From Erysipelotrichaceae bacterium (GTDB lineage Bacteria > Bacillota_I > Bacilli_A > Erysipelotrichales > Erysipelotrichaceae), in the NCBI GenBank assembly GCA_003446295.1, contig DMBB01000229.1, positions 1 to 5,453 on the forward strand: a stretch of DNA of 5,453 nt, in the 5' to 3' direction. The first letter of the stretch is position 1, and every line of letters begins with the position of its first letter. Positions 1 through 5,453 of this stretch are shown here, piece by piece. The notes beneath the pieces were generated by a model. The model saw only the letters and a program-made list of their open reading frames with translations. It had not been told where the DNA came from and did no database searches. The translations under genes and the position numbers were made by a program.

Positions 1-9
1 ATGCATATG

Positions 10-48
10 AAAAAGGTATGGATCTGCTGCTGTTATAAGATCCATACC
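10..48 (-). terminator. Rho-independent terminator of the FMN reductase-like gene
   Basis: Positions 15-24 (ggtatggatc) and 39-48 (gatccatacc) form a perfect 10-bp inverted repeat around a 14-base loop. Read on the minus strand, the hairpin is followed directly by five T residues (complement of the A run at 10-14). It lies about 25 bases past the stop codon of the leftward gene, which is the expected arrangement for an intrinsic terminator. The loop is larger than usual, but the stem is perfect. Confidence 0.85.
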
Positions 49-73
49 CGGTAAATGACTGTGTTCTGAATAC

Positions 74-658
74 TCAGCGTTTGATGAAGTTTGTCACAAC
101 GCGTTCACGCTGTGCAGGGACATCGATGCCTGCAGCTCTTCCTGCTTCTATGCATTTCAGCAGCCACGCCATATTGTCCGCAAGAACACGCATGATCAGC
201 AGTCCTTCTTCATCCTGTCTGACATCATCAGGTGTATAGCCGTGCACCATATTCCAGTATCTGGAAGAAACGACCGGCATTTCGTTGATGGTAAAGTATT
301 TGTTCAGGACATCAAATGATGCGGTTGTACCTGCTCTTCTTGCGGATACGACCGCAGCTGCAGGTTTGTGCTTCATGTGCCTGCCGTATTTCATAAAGAG
401 CCTGTCCAGGAAGGCAAGTACTTCACCTGATGGTGAGGCATAGTAGACCGGTGAACCGACGATCAGGCCATCCGCCTCTTTCATCGCTTCGCCGACTGTG
501 TCTACAAGCCGATCGATATTTCCGTTTACCGGATCAAGACCTGTGAAGTACAGTTCTGTGTCGATTCCATGTGCGTTCAGTGTTTCTGAGATCTCGCTCA
601 ATGCTGTAAATGTGCATCCTTTTTCATTTCTGCTGCCGTTGATCAGTACTACTTTCAT
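74..658 (-). CDS. Flavodoxin family / NADPH-dependent FMN reductase-type protein
   Basis: A 194-residue cytoplasmic protein with the flavodoxin-like fold of the NADPH-dependent FMN reductase family (PF03358 type). It probably binds FMN and passes electrons from NAD(P)H or another donor to an unknown acceptor. Seen in the sequence: a first beta strand and phosphate-binding loop, VVLINGSRNEKGCT (residues 3-16); GSPVYYASPSG (68-78), the second flavin-contacting loop, leading into the helix FLDRLF; and the family-typical stretches SARRAGTT (95-102) and YWNMVHGYTP (134-143). The iron-sulfur flavoprotein relatives I know carry a CxxC-type cysteine cluster between strand 2 and the GSPVYY loop. Here that segment is short (LDPVNGNIDRL, from residue 41) and has no cysteine, so FMN without a cluster is expected. 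The start is uncertain. ATG at 658 begins right at the first strand and has AGAAGAGG 11 bases upstream. TTG at 667 would add three residues and has AGGAAAG 8 bases upstream. The gene stands alone and ends at a hairpin terminator. Family assignment is firm; the substrate is unknown. Confidence 0.88.
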   Translation of the reverse strand: MKVVLINGSRNEKGCTFTALSEISETLNAHGIDTELYFTGLDPVNGNIDRLVDTVGEAMKEADGLIVGSPVYYASPSGEVLAFLDRLFMKYGRHMKHKPAAAVVSARRAGTTASFDVLNKYFTINEMPVVSSRYWNMVHGYTPDDVRQDEEGLLIMRVLADNMAWLLKCIEAGRAAGIDVPAQRERVVTNFIKR

Positions 659-669
659 GTTGGCCAATA

Positions 670-684
670 CCTCTTCTTTCCTTT
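670..684 (-). promoter_or_regulatory. Two overlapping ribosome binding site candidates deciding the start of the flavoprotein
   Basis: Read on the minus strand, this purine tract holds AAAGGAAAG (684-676) followed by AGAAGAGG (677-670). The first is 8 bases from a TTG at 667; the second is 11 bases from an ATG at 658 and only 2 from the TTG. Either start codon could therefore be served. I favour the ATG because homologues typically begin at the MKVVLINGS strand. Confidence 0.5.
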
Positions 685-870
685 GTTTTGTCAGCTTTTG
701 TATCGTATACGTTATTTCGTGTCTGAATTCTTTGATGTGCTTGCTGATAATTGTAACTCAAAAAGACGGACAGTGCTGTAATACTGCTTCGTTCGAAAAC
801 TGTCTTCAGAACAGGCATCAGCCTGAGCAGCTGAATCATGACCGGCACTGCTGATTGCTCTATACAAAAG

Positions 871-897
871 TTGTTTTTATGTCAGGATGCATATAAT
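871..897 (+). promoter_or_regulatory. Probable sigma-A promoter of the corA-like gene
   Basis: A perfect TATAAT lies at 892-897, within an A/T-rich tract and 23 bases before the start codon. The best -35 match is TTGTTT at 871-876, giving a short 15-base spacer. A TAATAT register at 894-899 would restore 17 bases. A TG at 888-889 is one base too far away for a canonical extended -10. Transcription would start near 904, leaving a leader of under 20 bases, too short for a magnesium riboswitch. Confidence 0.55.
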
Positions 898-920
898 ATA
901 TCTAAAAAACGGAGATACTT

Positions 921-1841
921 ATGAAATGTTATCTGATAAAAGAGACTTTGACGGAGTGTACGATCGATGATATCAAAAAAGGTGAATTTCAGTATTGTGC
1001 GATCGTAACGCCTGATGAGTATCGCAGCACAGCTGATATATTCCATATGGGAATTGATATTGAGATGGATCTGAAACTGATCCGTGATACCAAAGCTGTC
1101 GTGAACTATGATTCATTGACCGGTACATTCAATATTCCCGACCACGATAACTATACCGGCCAGAAGAAAAAGCTTGCCTTTGCACTGGATGAACGCGGGA
1201 TCGTATTTGTTGGTGAGGATGATTATGCGGAAACTGTGATCACTGATATACAAGCAACAAAAAAATGGAAGCTTCCTTCCCTGGAACGCCTTCTTTATGA
1301 TTTTCTGGAAGAAACGATCAAGAATGACATGTCCCTGCTGGAGAATCTTGAGGAAGAACTGAGCGTGATTGAAAACGGGATCATGTCAGGTGATATAGAA
1401 GAATATCCGATCCAGCTGAATGATATCCGTTATGAGCTGCTGGATCTTCAGAAACACTATGAACATCTGATAGATCTTGGCAAAGAACTGGAAGAAAATG
1501 AGAACGAGTTTTTCTATGACGAAAATCTCCGGTATTTCAGATTGTTTACAGAGCGTGTTGAACGTCTGCAGGATACTGTGATCCAGCTGAGAGAATTTAT
1601 CGTCCAGCTGAGGGATCTTGTCAGTGAACAGCTGAGTATCCGTCAGAACAAGATCGTAACGCTTCTGACAGTCATCACAACGATCTTTATGCCGCTGACG
1701 CTGATCGTCGGATGGTACGGCATGAACTTTATTTATATGCCTGAACTGAGATCGGTCTATGGATATCCGGTTGTGATCCTTGTCAGCGTACTGATCGTTG
1801 TATTCCTTTTGTACTGGTTTAAAAAGAAACGCTGGATGTAG
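921..1841 (+). CDS. corA: CorA-family divalent cation (Mg2+) transporter
   Basis: A 306-residue inner-membrane protein of the CorA family. These proteins form pentameric channels that bring in Mg2+ (in some members Co2+, Ni2+ or Zn2+) down the membrane potential. The layout is classic. A mixed alpha/beta cytoplasmic domain occupies about residues 1-115. A long, strongly acidic helical region (about 118-240, with runs such as ENLEEELSVIENG and KELEENENEFF) forms the funnel stalk. Two hydrophobic helices close the protein: TM1 at about 244-265 and TM2 at about 281-300. The signature YGMNF is at 266-270 (GMN 267-269), immediately followed by the loop IYMPEL, also typical of the family. A basic tail, KKKRWM, ends the protein on the cytoplasmic side. 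Length is normal. The ATG start has GGAGA 5 bases upstream. The HAD gene follows after 68 bases with no terminator, so an operon is likely. Ion preference cannot be read from the sequence; Mg2+ is the default inference. Confidence 0.93.
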   Translation: MKCYLIKETLTECTIDDIKKGEFQYCAIVTPDEYRSTADIFHMGIDIEMDLKLIRDTKAVVNYDSLTGTFNIPDHDNYTGQKKKLAFALDERGIVFVGEDDYAETVITDIQATKKWKLPSLERLLYDFLEETIKNDMSLLENLEEELSVIENGIMSGDIEEYPIQLNDIRYELLDLQKHYEHLIDLGKELEENENEFFYDENLRYFRLFTERVERLQDTVIQLREFIVQLRDLVSEQLSIRQNKIVTLLTVITTIFMPLTLIVGWYGMNFIYMPELRSVYGYPVVILVSVLIVVFLLYWFKKKRWM

Positions 1842-1909
1842 GAAGAAGATATTCCTTGCAGCATCCGATTCATGATACGATGGTATCAAAGGATCGGAGT
1901 GATTATCAT

Positions 1910-2689
1910 ATGAAAAAAGTATTTGCTAGTGATTTTGACGGAACACTGTATTTTTATCAGGCAGATGTGAAACTGCCTCCTGAAAATGTCGAAAAGATCA
2001 GGGAATATCAGGCTGCAGGAAATCTGTTCGGTCTCTGCACGGGGAGACAGGTCGGCGGTCTGACACCGTTTATCACCGGACTGATCAAACCGGATTTTTA
2101 CATCACAAGTACCGGTGCGAACATTGTTGATGGCAATCTGAATGAGATCTATCGCCGCGGCATTGACAGGGATATCGTTGATCAGATCTGTCATACGGTT
2201 AATCCGGTATCTGTCAGTGAACATCGGATTTCAATTGATATCAACGGTATCATTAATGTGTTTGAAGAAATGGATTATCCTGGTGAATATCATGTGATCA
2301 CCGGAATGAAAGATGCAATGGAAGGCCTTGTGCATCAGCTTGGTGTTCATTGCCACAGCTATGAAGAAGCTGCAGCTTTGGCTAAGAAGATCAATGAAAT
2401 GTATGGTGAGCATGTGAATGCTTTCCAGAATGTCGTGGAAGTGGACATTGCGCCGAAGGGCTGCACTAAGGGTATCGGTGTAGAGCGTCTGAAAAAGTTC
2501 TATGCGGATAAGTATGACGGTATACGCCTTTATGGTATCGGCGATTCCATCAATGATATGCCTCTGCTGCTTGCAAGCGATGTGTCTTATACATTCCCGT
2601 ATGCACCGAAGGAAGTACAGGAAGCGGCAACATTTGTAGTTGATAAGATCACAGATGCGCTGGAACACAGCATGAAGGAAGAAGTCTGA
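1910..2689 (+). CDS. Cof-type HAD-IIB family hydrolase (sugar-phosphate phosphatase-like)
   Basis: A 259-residue cytoplasmic haloacid dehalogenase-superfamily phosphatase of the Cof / HAD-IIB subfamily. Members dephosphorylate small phosphorylated metabolites through an aspartyl-phosphate intermediate and require Mg2+. All four motifs are visible: motif I DFDGT (8-12), with D8 the likely nucleophile and D10 the acid/base; motif II threonine T44 in CTGR; a motif III lysine in APKGCTKG (most likely K187, K183 possible); and motif IV GDSIND (211-216), with D212 and D216 as metal ligands. The segment between motifs II and III (about 80-180) is the C2-type cap expected for IIB enzymes. I chose the ATG at 1910 because it places motif I at residue 8 as usual and is preceded by GGAGTGAT ending 6 bases upstream. 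A TTG at 1856 would add 18 residues (MQHPIHDTM...) that look unrelated to the family. The gene follows the corA-like gene by 68 bases. Substrate unknown. Confidence 0.92.
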   Translation: MKKVFASDFDGTLYFYQADVKLPPENVEKIREYQAAGNLFGLCTGRQVGGLTPFITGLIKPDFYITSTGANIVDGNLNEIYRRGIDRDIVDQICHTVNPVSVSEHRISIDINGIINVFEEMDYPGEYHVITGMKDAMEGLVHQLGVHCHSYEEAAALAKKINEMYGEHVNAFQNVVEVDIAPKGCTKGIGVERLKKFYADKYDGIRLYGIGDSINDMPLLLASDVSYTFPYAPKEVQEAATFVVDKITDALEHSMKEEV

Positions 2690-2838
2690 GACACACGAAA
2701 AAAACTGAAAGATCTGCCGGAGACATCAGGGAAATGCACGGTCAAGCATATTAGTTGAACGATTCCTGACGAATATGCCGGCTGTACGATATGCGTTCAT
2801 GATACCGGCAATAATACAAAGGTTTGCAGAAAATACGT
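2690..2838. other. Non-coding spacer between the HAD gene and the pta promoter
   Basis: No open frame with a credible ribosome binding site and no T-run terminator is visible after the HAD gene. The stretch holds two weak inverted repeats: gcatatt (2746-2752) with aatatgc (2772-2778), and tgccgg (2776-2781) with ccggca (2805-2810). They share bases, so they could form only alternatively. Neither is followed by a T run. The end of the upstream transcript is therefore not defined here. Confidence 0.4.
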
Positions 2839-2867
2839 TTGATTTAAGCATCAATGAATACTAAAAT
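2839..2867 (+). promoter_or_regulatory. Sigma-A promoter of pta
   Basis: TTGATT (2839-2844) and TAAAAT (2862-2867) are separated by exactly 17 bases. They match the -35 and -10 consensus at 4 and 5 of 6 positions. Transcription would begin about 2874, giving a leader of roughly 26 bases that contains the AGGAGG ribosome binding site at 2883-2888. The -10 box lies inside the 18-bp palindrome at 2858-2875. Confidence 0.7.
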
Positions 2868-2875
2868 TTTAGTAT
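2858..2875. promoter_or_regulatory. Perfect 18-bp palindrome over the pta -10 box (operator candidate)
   Basis: The sequence atactaaaattttagtat is a perfect palindrome with no central spacer; it stops matching at the next base on either side. It covers the -10 box TAAAAT and the probable transcription start. A symmetrical site in this position is the classic arrangement for a dimeric repressor that blocks RNA polymerase. I do not recognise it as the site of a named regulator. The half-site orientation is the reverse of the FapR type (TTAGTA facing inward), and it is not a Rex box. As RNA it would form a weak A/U hairpin and has no T run after it, so it is not a terminator. Confidence 0.6.
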
Positions 2876-2899
2876 AGATCATAGGAGGATATCGATCTC

Positions 2900-3904
2900 A
2901 TGGCATTTATTGACATTATTAAAGAAAAAGCAAGAAGCAGTACAAAACGTATTGTTCTTCCTGAATCAGAAGACGAAAGAACAATCAGAGCAGCAGCGAA
3001 AGCACTTGAAGAAAAACTGGCAGACATCATCCTGATTGGTGATGAAAATACAGTCAAGGCTGATGCGGAAAAATACGGCGTAGATATTTCCGGCGCTTCC
3101 ATCGTTAATCCGGAAACATGCGCTAAGCTTGATGAATATGTAGCAACATTGACAGAACTTCGTAAGAAGAAGGGTATGACTGAAGAACTGGCTCGCCAGG
3201 CACTGCTGTCAGACCGTACAACATTCGGTGTCATGATGGTAAAGATGGGCGATGCTGACGGACTTGTTTCCGGTGCATGCCATTCAACAGCCAATACACT
3301 GCGTCCTGCACTTCAGATCCTGAAGACAGCTCCTGGTGCAAAACTTGTTTCAGCATTCTTCGTTATGGATGTTCCGAACTGCGAATTCGGCAATAACGGT
3401 ACATTCGTATTCGCTGACTGCGGACTGAACCAGGATCCTGACAGCGATCAGCTCGCTGCTATCGCTGCTGATTCCGCTAAGAGCTATACACAGCTTGTCG
3501 GCGGAGAAGCTAAGGTTGCATTCATTTCCCATTCTTCAAAGGGAAGCGCAAAGCATGCACTGGTTGATAAGGTCGTTGCTGCAGTTGAAGCAGCACATGC
3601 TCAGTATCCGGATCTTGTATGCGATGGTGAACTTCAGGTCGATGCTGCAATCGTTCCGAGTGTAGCAGCTTCCAAGGCTCCGGGCTCTCCTGTTGCCGGT
3701 CAGGCAAACGTGCTGGTATTCCCGAACCTCGACTGCGGAAACAGTGCATACAAACTTGTACAGCGTCTTGCCAAGGCTGAAGCTTACGGACCGATGCTGC
3801 AGGGTATTGCTAAGCCTGTAAATGACCTCTCCAGAGGATGCTTCTGGGAAGACATCGTAGGCGTTATCGCAATTACAGCTGTTCAGGCACAGATCGCCGG
3901 ATAA
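2900..3904 (+). CDS. pta: Phosphate acetyltransferase (phosphotransacetylase)
   Basis: A 334-residue cytoplasmic enzyme that reversibly converts acetyl-CoA plus phosphate to acetyl phosphate plus CoA. With acetate kinase it makes ATP and acetate during fermentation, or activates acetate in reverse. It is the short single-domain type, lacking the N-terminal DRTGG/regulatory domains of the roughly 700-residue enterobacterial Pta, and its length is normal for that class. Seen: the N-terminal RIVLPESEDERTI (17-29); DGLVSGACHSTANTLRPALQ (120-139); and the C-terminal block VFPNLDCGNSAYKLVQRL (273-290), then GPMLQG and NDLSRG (308-313). Aligning with the well-studied Methanosarcina thermophila enzyme, the catalytic and CoA-site residues R133, S309, R310 and D316 fall on R135, S311, R312 and D318 here, a constant offset of two, so the active site is intact. 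The ATG is preceded by a perfect AGGAGG with an 11-base spacer. The gene has its own promoter and terminator and is thus probably monocistronic. No acetate kinase gene is in the window. Confidence 0.97.
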   Translation: MAFIDIIKEKARSSTKRIVLPESEDERTIRAAAKALEEKLADIILIGDENTVKADAEKYGVDISGASIVNPETCAKLDEYVATLTELRKKKGMTEELARQALLSDRTTFGVMMVKMGDADGLVSGACHSTANTLRPALQILKTAPGAKLVSAFFVMDVPNCEFGNNGTFVFADCGLNQDPDSDQLAAIAADSAKSYTQLVGGEAKVAFISHSSKGSAKHALVDKVVAAVEAAHAQYPDLVCDGELQVDAAIVPSVAASKAPGSPVAGQANVLVFPNLDCGNSAYKLVQRLAKAEAYGPMLQGIAKPVNDLSRGCFWEDIVGVIAITAVQAQIAG

Positions 3905-3929
3905 CATCAGACGATACGATACATCATGC

Positions 3930-3956
3930 AAAAGGTGGAATCATTCCACCTTTTTT
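3930..3956 (+). terminator. Rho-independent terminator of pta
   Basis: Positions 3930-3940 (aaaaggtggaa) pair perfectly with 3944-3954 (ttccacctttt) around a 3-base loop, giving an 11-bp stem within a run of six T residues (3951-3956). It begins 26 bases after the pta stop. Short flanking catca (3922-3926) and tgatg (3956-3960) could lengthen the structure. The A run on the left arm means it could also work in the opposite direction, although no leftward gene ends here. Confidence 0.93.
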
Positions 3957-4073
3957 GATGCTATGAATAAAATGAAGATTTCAGAAAAAGGATATTAACA
4001 TGCGTAAATATTCCCGTTAAATATACATTCAGCTGAGATTGTAGAAATTGATACGGATGGATGCGAAAGTAAA

Positions 4074-4090
4074 AAATGCATTATGCATTT
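4074..4090. promoter_or_regulatory. 17-bp inverted repeat upstream of the acyl-CoA ligase gene (operator candidate)
   Basis: aaatgcat (4074-4081) and atgcattt (4083-4090) are perfect 8-base arms around a single T; the next bases on either side do not match. The site lies just upstream of the extended -10 element at 4098-4106, over the place where a -35 box would be. That suits a repressor or activator site. The arms differ in sequence from the pta palindrome, so a shared regulator is not implied. The regulator is not identified. Confidence 0.5.
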
Positions 4091-4097
4091 GCACGAT

Positions 4098-4106
4098 TGT
4101 GATAAT
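4098..4106 (+). promoter_or_regulatory. Extended -10 promoter element of the acyl-CoA ligase gene
   Basis: TGT followed by GATAAT (5 of 6 to TATAAT) matches the TGn-extended -10 pattern common in Firmicutes. No good -35 box lies 17 bases upstream; that position falls in the inverted repeat at 4074-4090. Transcription would begin near 4113 and leave a leader of about 25 bases. This would be the main promoter for the ligase because the pta terminator separates it from upstream transcription. Confidence 0.5.
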
Positions 4107-4137
4107 ATTAATTCGTGTGTTCTGAAGGGGGTAGTTT

Positions 4138-5453
4138 ATGACAGAAGAAACACAGCTTTTTTATCCGCCGAAAACGATGTATCAAATGGTGGAAGATATT
4201 GTGCGTCAGTACCCTGATGCACCTGCATATGAGTTCTACAACAAGAAAACAACATATTCCGAATTCGGAAAAAAGATCAATGCAGCCGCTAGAGCATTGA
4301 TCCATATTGGTATTCATCCCGGTGATGCAGTCACGATCTGCATGCCGAATGTACCGCAGGCTTTGGACTGCTTCTATGCAGTAGACAGGATCGGAGCCAT
4401 AGCGAATATGATCCATCCGCTGTCAGCTCAGAAAGAGATCAGTTTTTACCTGAATATTTCCAAATCCAAGGCAATCCTGACGCTGGATATGTTTACTGAG
4501 AAAGTGGAAGCAGCTTTGGCAGAAGTGGATCATCCGGTAACTGTATTGACAGCACGCATTCAGGATGAGCTTCCTGTTTTCCTGAAAGCACCGTATGCCC
4601 TGACAAGCGGAAGAAAATTCCTGAAGTATCCCAACAGCGATCATGCTGTTCTCTGGAGCAGGCTTCTGAAGCAGACTTATGCAAACATGAATCTGCCGGA
4701 AGTGAAGTATGATCCGAAGAGAACCTCTGTGATTCTTTATTCGGGAGGAACCAGCGGTACGCCAAAAGGGATCTGCCTGACGGATCTGAATATGAATGCA
4801 TTGGCGATCCAGTGCAGAAGTGTACTCGGATGTGAATTCGGACCCGGTCTGAAAATGCTTAGCTGCATGCCGATGTTCCATGGCTTCGGACTGGGTGTCA
4901 ATATTCACACCTGCATCGTTCATGGTCTGTGCTGCATCCTGATGCCTAATTTCAATATCAAGACTTATGCAGATATGCTCGTGAAAAAGCGTCCGAATTT
5001 CATCGCAGGAGTTCCGACGATATTTGAAGCACTGCTGCATATGCCGCAGCTGGAAAAAGCAAAACTTGATTTCCTGATGGGTATGTTCTGCGGAGGAGAT
5101 TCATTGACGATCGAACTGAAGAAGAAAGTCGATGATTTCCTGAAGGAACATGGAGCTTCCATTCAGGTACGTGAAGGATATGGTCTGACAGAATGCGTTA
5201 CTGCTTCCTGTCTGACACCGAAGGATGTATATAAACCGGGGTCGATCGGTCTTCCGTTCCCTGATACATCTTATGCGATCGTAAAGCCGGGAACAGATGA
5301 TGTACAGGAACCGGGGCATGACGGAGAGATCATCCTGACAGGACCGACTGTCATGCTGGGATATCTTGATAATCCTGAGGAAACGAACAAAACGCTGCGT
5401 AAAATGGCTGATGGAAGAACATGGCTGTATACCGGGGATCTTGGATACATGGA
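4138..5453 (+). CDS. AMP-forming acyl-CoA synthetase/ligase, class I adenylate-forming enzyme (3' end cut off)
   Basis: The frame stays open for 438 complete codons and runs off the window. The product is an ANL-superfamily enzyme (PF00501 type) that activates a carboxylic acid with ATP to an acyl-adenylate and most likely passes it to CoA. Seen in order: the phosphate-binding loop YSGGTSGTPKG (201-211); the A4-type motif MPMFHGFGL (244-252); GVPTIFEAL (291-299); CGGD (318-321); the A5 motif REGYGLTEC (345-353), which contacts the adenine and Mg-ATP; and YTGDLGYM (431-438) with D434, the aspartate that holds the ribose hydroxyls. The C-terminal lid domain, with the hinge and the catalytic lysine, lies beyond the window, so activity cannot be judged. 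Such proteins are usually 500-560 residues, so about four fifths is present. The ATG has a strong gaagggggt ribosome binding site with 6 bases of spacing. No transmembrane segment is obvious. The acid substrate (medium or long fatty acid, aromatic acid or other) is not determined; an N-terminal part of a peptide synthetase is possible but less likely. Confidence 0.9.
   Translation, partial: MTEETQLFYPPKTMYQMVEDIVRQYPDAPAYEFYNKKTTYSEFGKKINAAARALIHIGIHPGDAVTICMPNVPQALDCFYAVDRIGAIANMIHPLSAQKEISFYLNISKSKAILTLDMFTEKVEAALAEVDHPVTVLTARIQDELPVFLKAPYALTSGRKFLKYPNSDHAVLWSRLLKQTYANMNLPEVKYDPKRTSVILYSGGTSGTPKGICLTDLNMNALAIQCRSVLGCEFGPGLKMLSCMPMFHGFGLGVNIHTCIVHGLCCILMPNFNIKTYADMLVKKRPNFIAGVPTIFEALLHMPQLEKAKLDFLMGMFCGGDSLTIELKKKVDDFLKEHGASIQVREGYGLTECVTASCLTPKDVYKPGSIGLPFPDTSYAIVKPGTDDVQEPGHDGEIILTGPTVMLGYLDNPEETNKTLRKMADGRTWLYTGDLGYM

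Noticed and set aside
704..711. cgtatacg palindrome upstream of the flavoprotein gene as an operator
   Set aside because: Only 8 bp is perfect and an extension soon mismatches; no clear -35/-10 pair could be placed around it.
498..854. Rightward 118-residue open frame, and a leftward 74-residue frame at 624-848
   Set aside because: Both overlap the start of the flavoprotein gene or the divergent spacer, have low-complexity or unlikely composition and no convincing ribosome binding site. They look like chance frames.
668..920. Magnesium riboswitch (M-box) or other leader RNA before the corA-like gene
   Set aside because: The best promoter leaves a leader under 20 bases, and I could not find a paired aptamer-like structure; only short stems such as tcagc/gctga are visible.
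1856..1909. N-terminal extension of the HAD protein from a TTG codon
   Set aside because: The added 18 residues precede the usual start of the fold, while the ATG at 1910 has a suitable ribosome binding site and gives the normal position of motif I.
1386..2668. Leftward frames opposite the corA-like and HAD genes (1386-1889, 1886-2224, 2231-2668)
   Set aside because: They are antisense shadows of strongly recognisable genes and encode no recognisable domain.
2746..2810. Inverted repeats as a terminator or riboswitch before pta
   Set aside because: Stems are 6-7 bp with loops of 19-23 bases, mutually exclusive, without a T run and upstream of the pta promoter.
2869..3931. Leftward frames opposite pta
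   Set aside because: Ser/Ala-rich or otherwise implausible products caused by the codon pattern of pta; the sense gene is certain.
4108..5319. Leftward frames opposite the acyl-CoA ligase
   Set aside because: The sense strand carries an uninterrupted ligase frame with all the motifs in order; the antisense frames have no recognisable domain.

Overview
The window looks like an ordinary housekeeping and metabolic stretch of a Bacillota (Firmicutes) chromosome. The evidence is a moderately low GC content judged by eye, strong purine-rich ribosome binding sites, A/T-rich sigma-A-type promoters, hairpin-plus-T-run terminators and the character of the proteins. The overall feel fits an anaerobic gut or oral Firmicute such as Erysipelotrichia or a neighbouring class, but that placement is a guess. 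There are no tRNA or rRNA genes, CRISPR arrays, insertion sequences or phage genes.

Layout. Positions 1-73 hold the intrinsic terminator of a leftward gene. That gene (74-658, minus) encodes a flavodoxin-fold NADPH-dependent FMN reductase-type protein. A 250-base divergent intergenic region follows. Next come two rightward genes with a 68-base gap and no terminator between them: a CorA-family divalent cation transporter (921-1841) and a Cof-type HAD-IIB hydrolase (1910-2689). A 210-base spacer then leads to a good sigma-A promoter whose -10 box lies inside a perfect 18-bp palindrome. This promoter drives pta, phosphate acetyltransferase (2900-3904), which ends at a very clear intrinsic terminator (3930-3956). 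A second spacer carries another palindrome (two 8-bp arms around one base) and an extended -10 element in front of an AMP-forming acyl-CoA synthetase/ligase gene (4138 to the window end, truncated).

How the genes fit together. Pta interconverts acetyl-CoA and acetyl phosphate, and the ligase would activate a carboxylic acid to an acyl-CoA at the cost of ATP, so both act on acyl-CoA metabolism. They are separated by a terminator, however, and each has its own promoter-like sequence. CorA and the HAD phosphatase may be co-transcribed, and HAD phosphatases need Mg2+, but a functional link is only inference. I see no convincing new system. The most interesting items are the two palindromic operator candidates and the apparent absence of the usual cysteine cluster from the flavoprotein.
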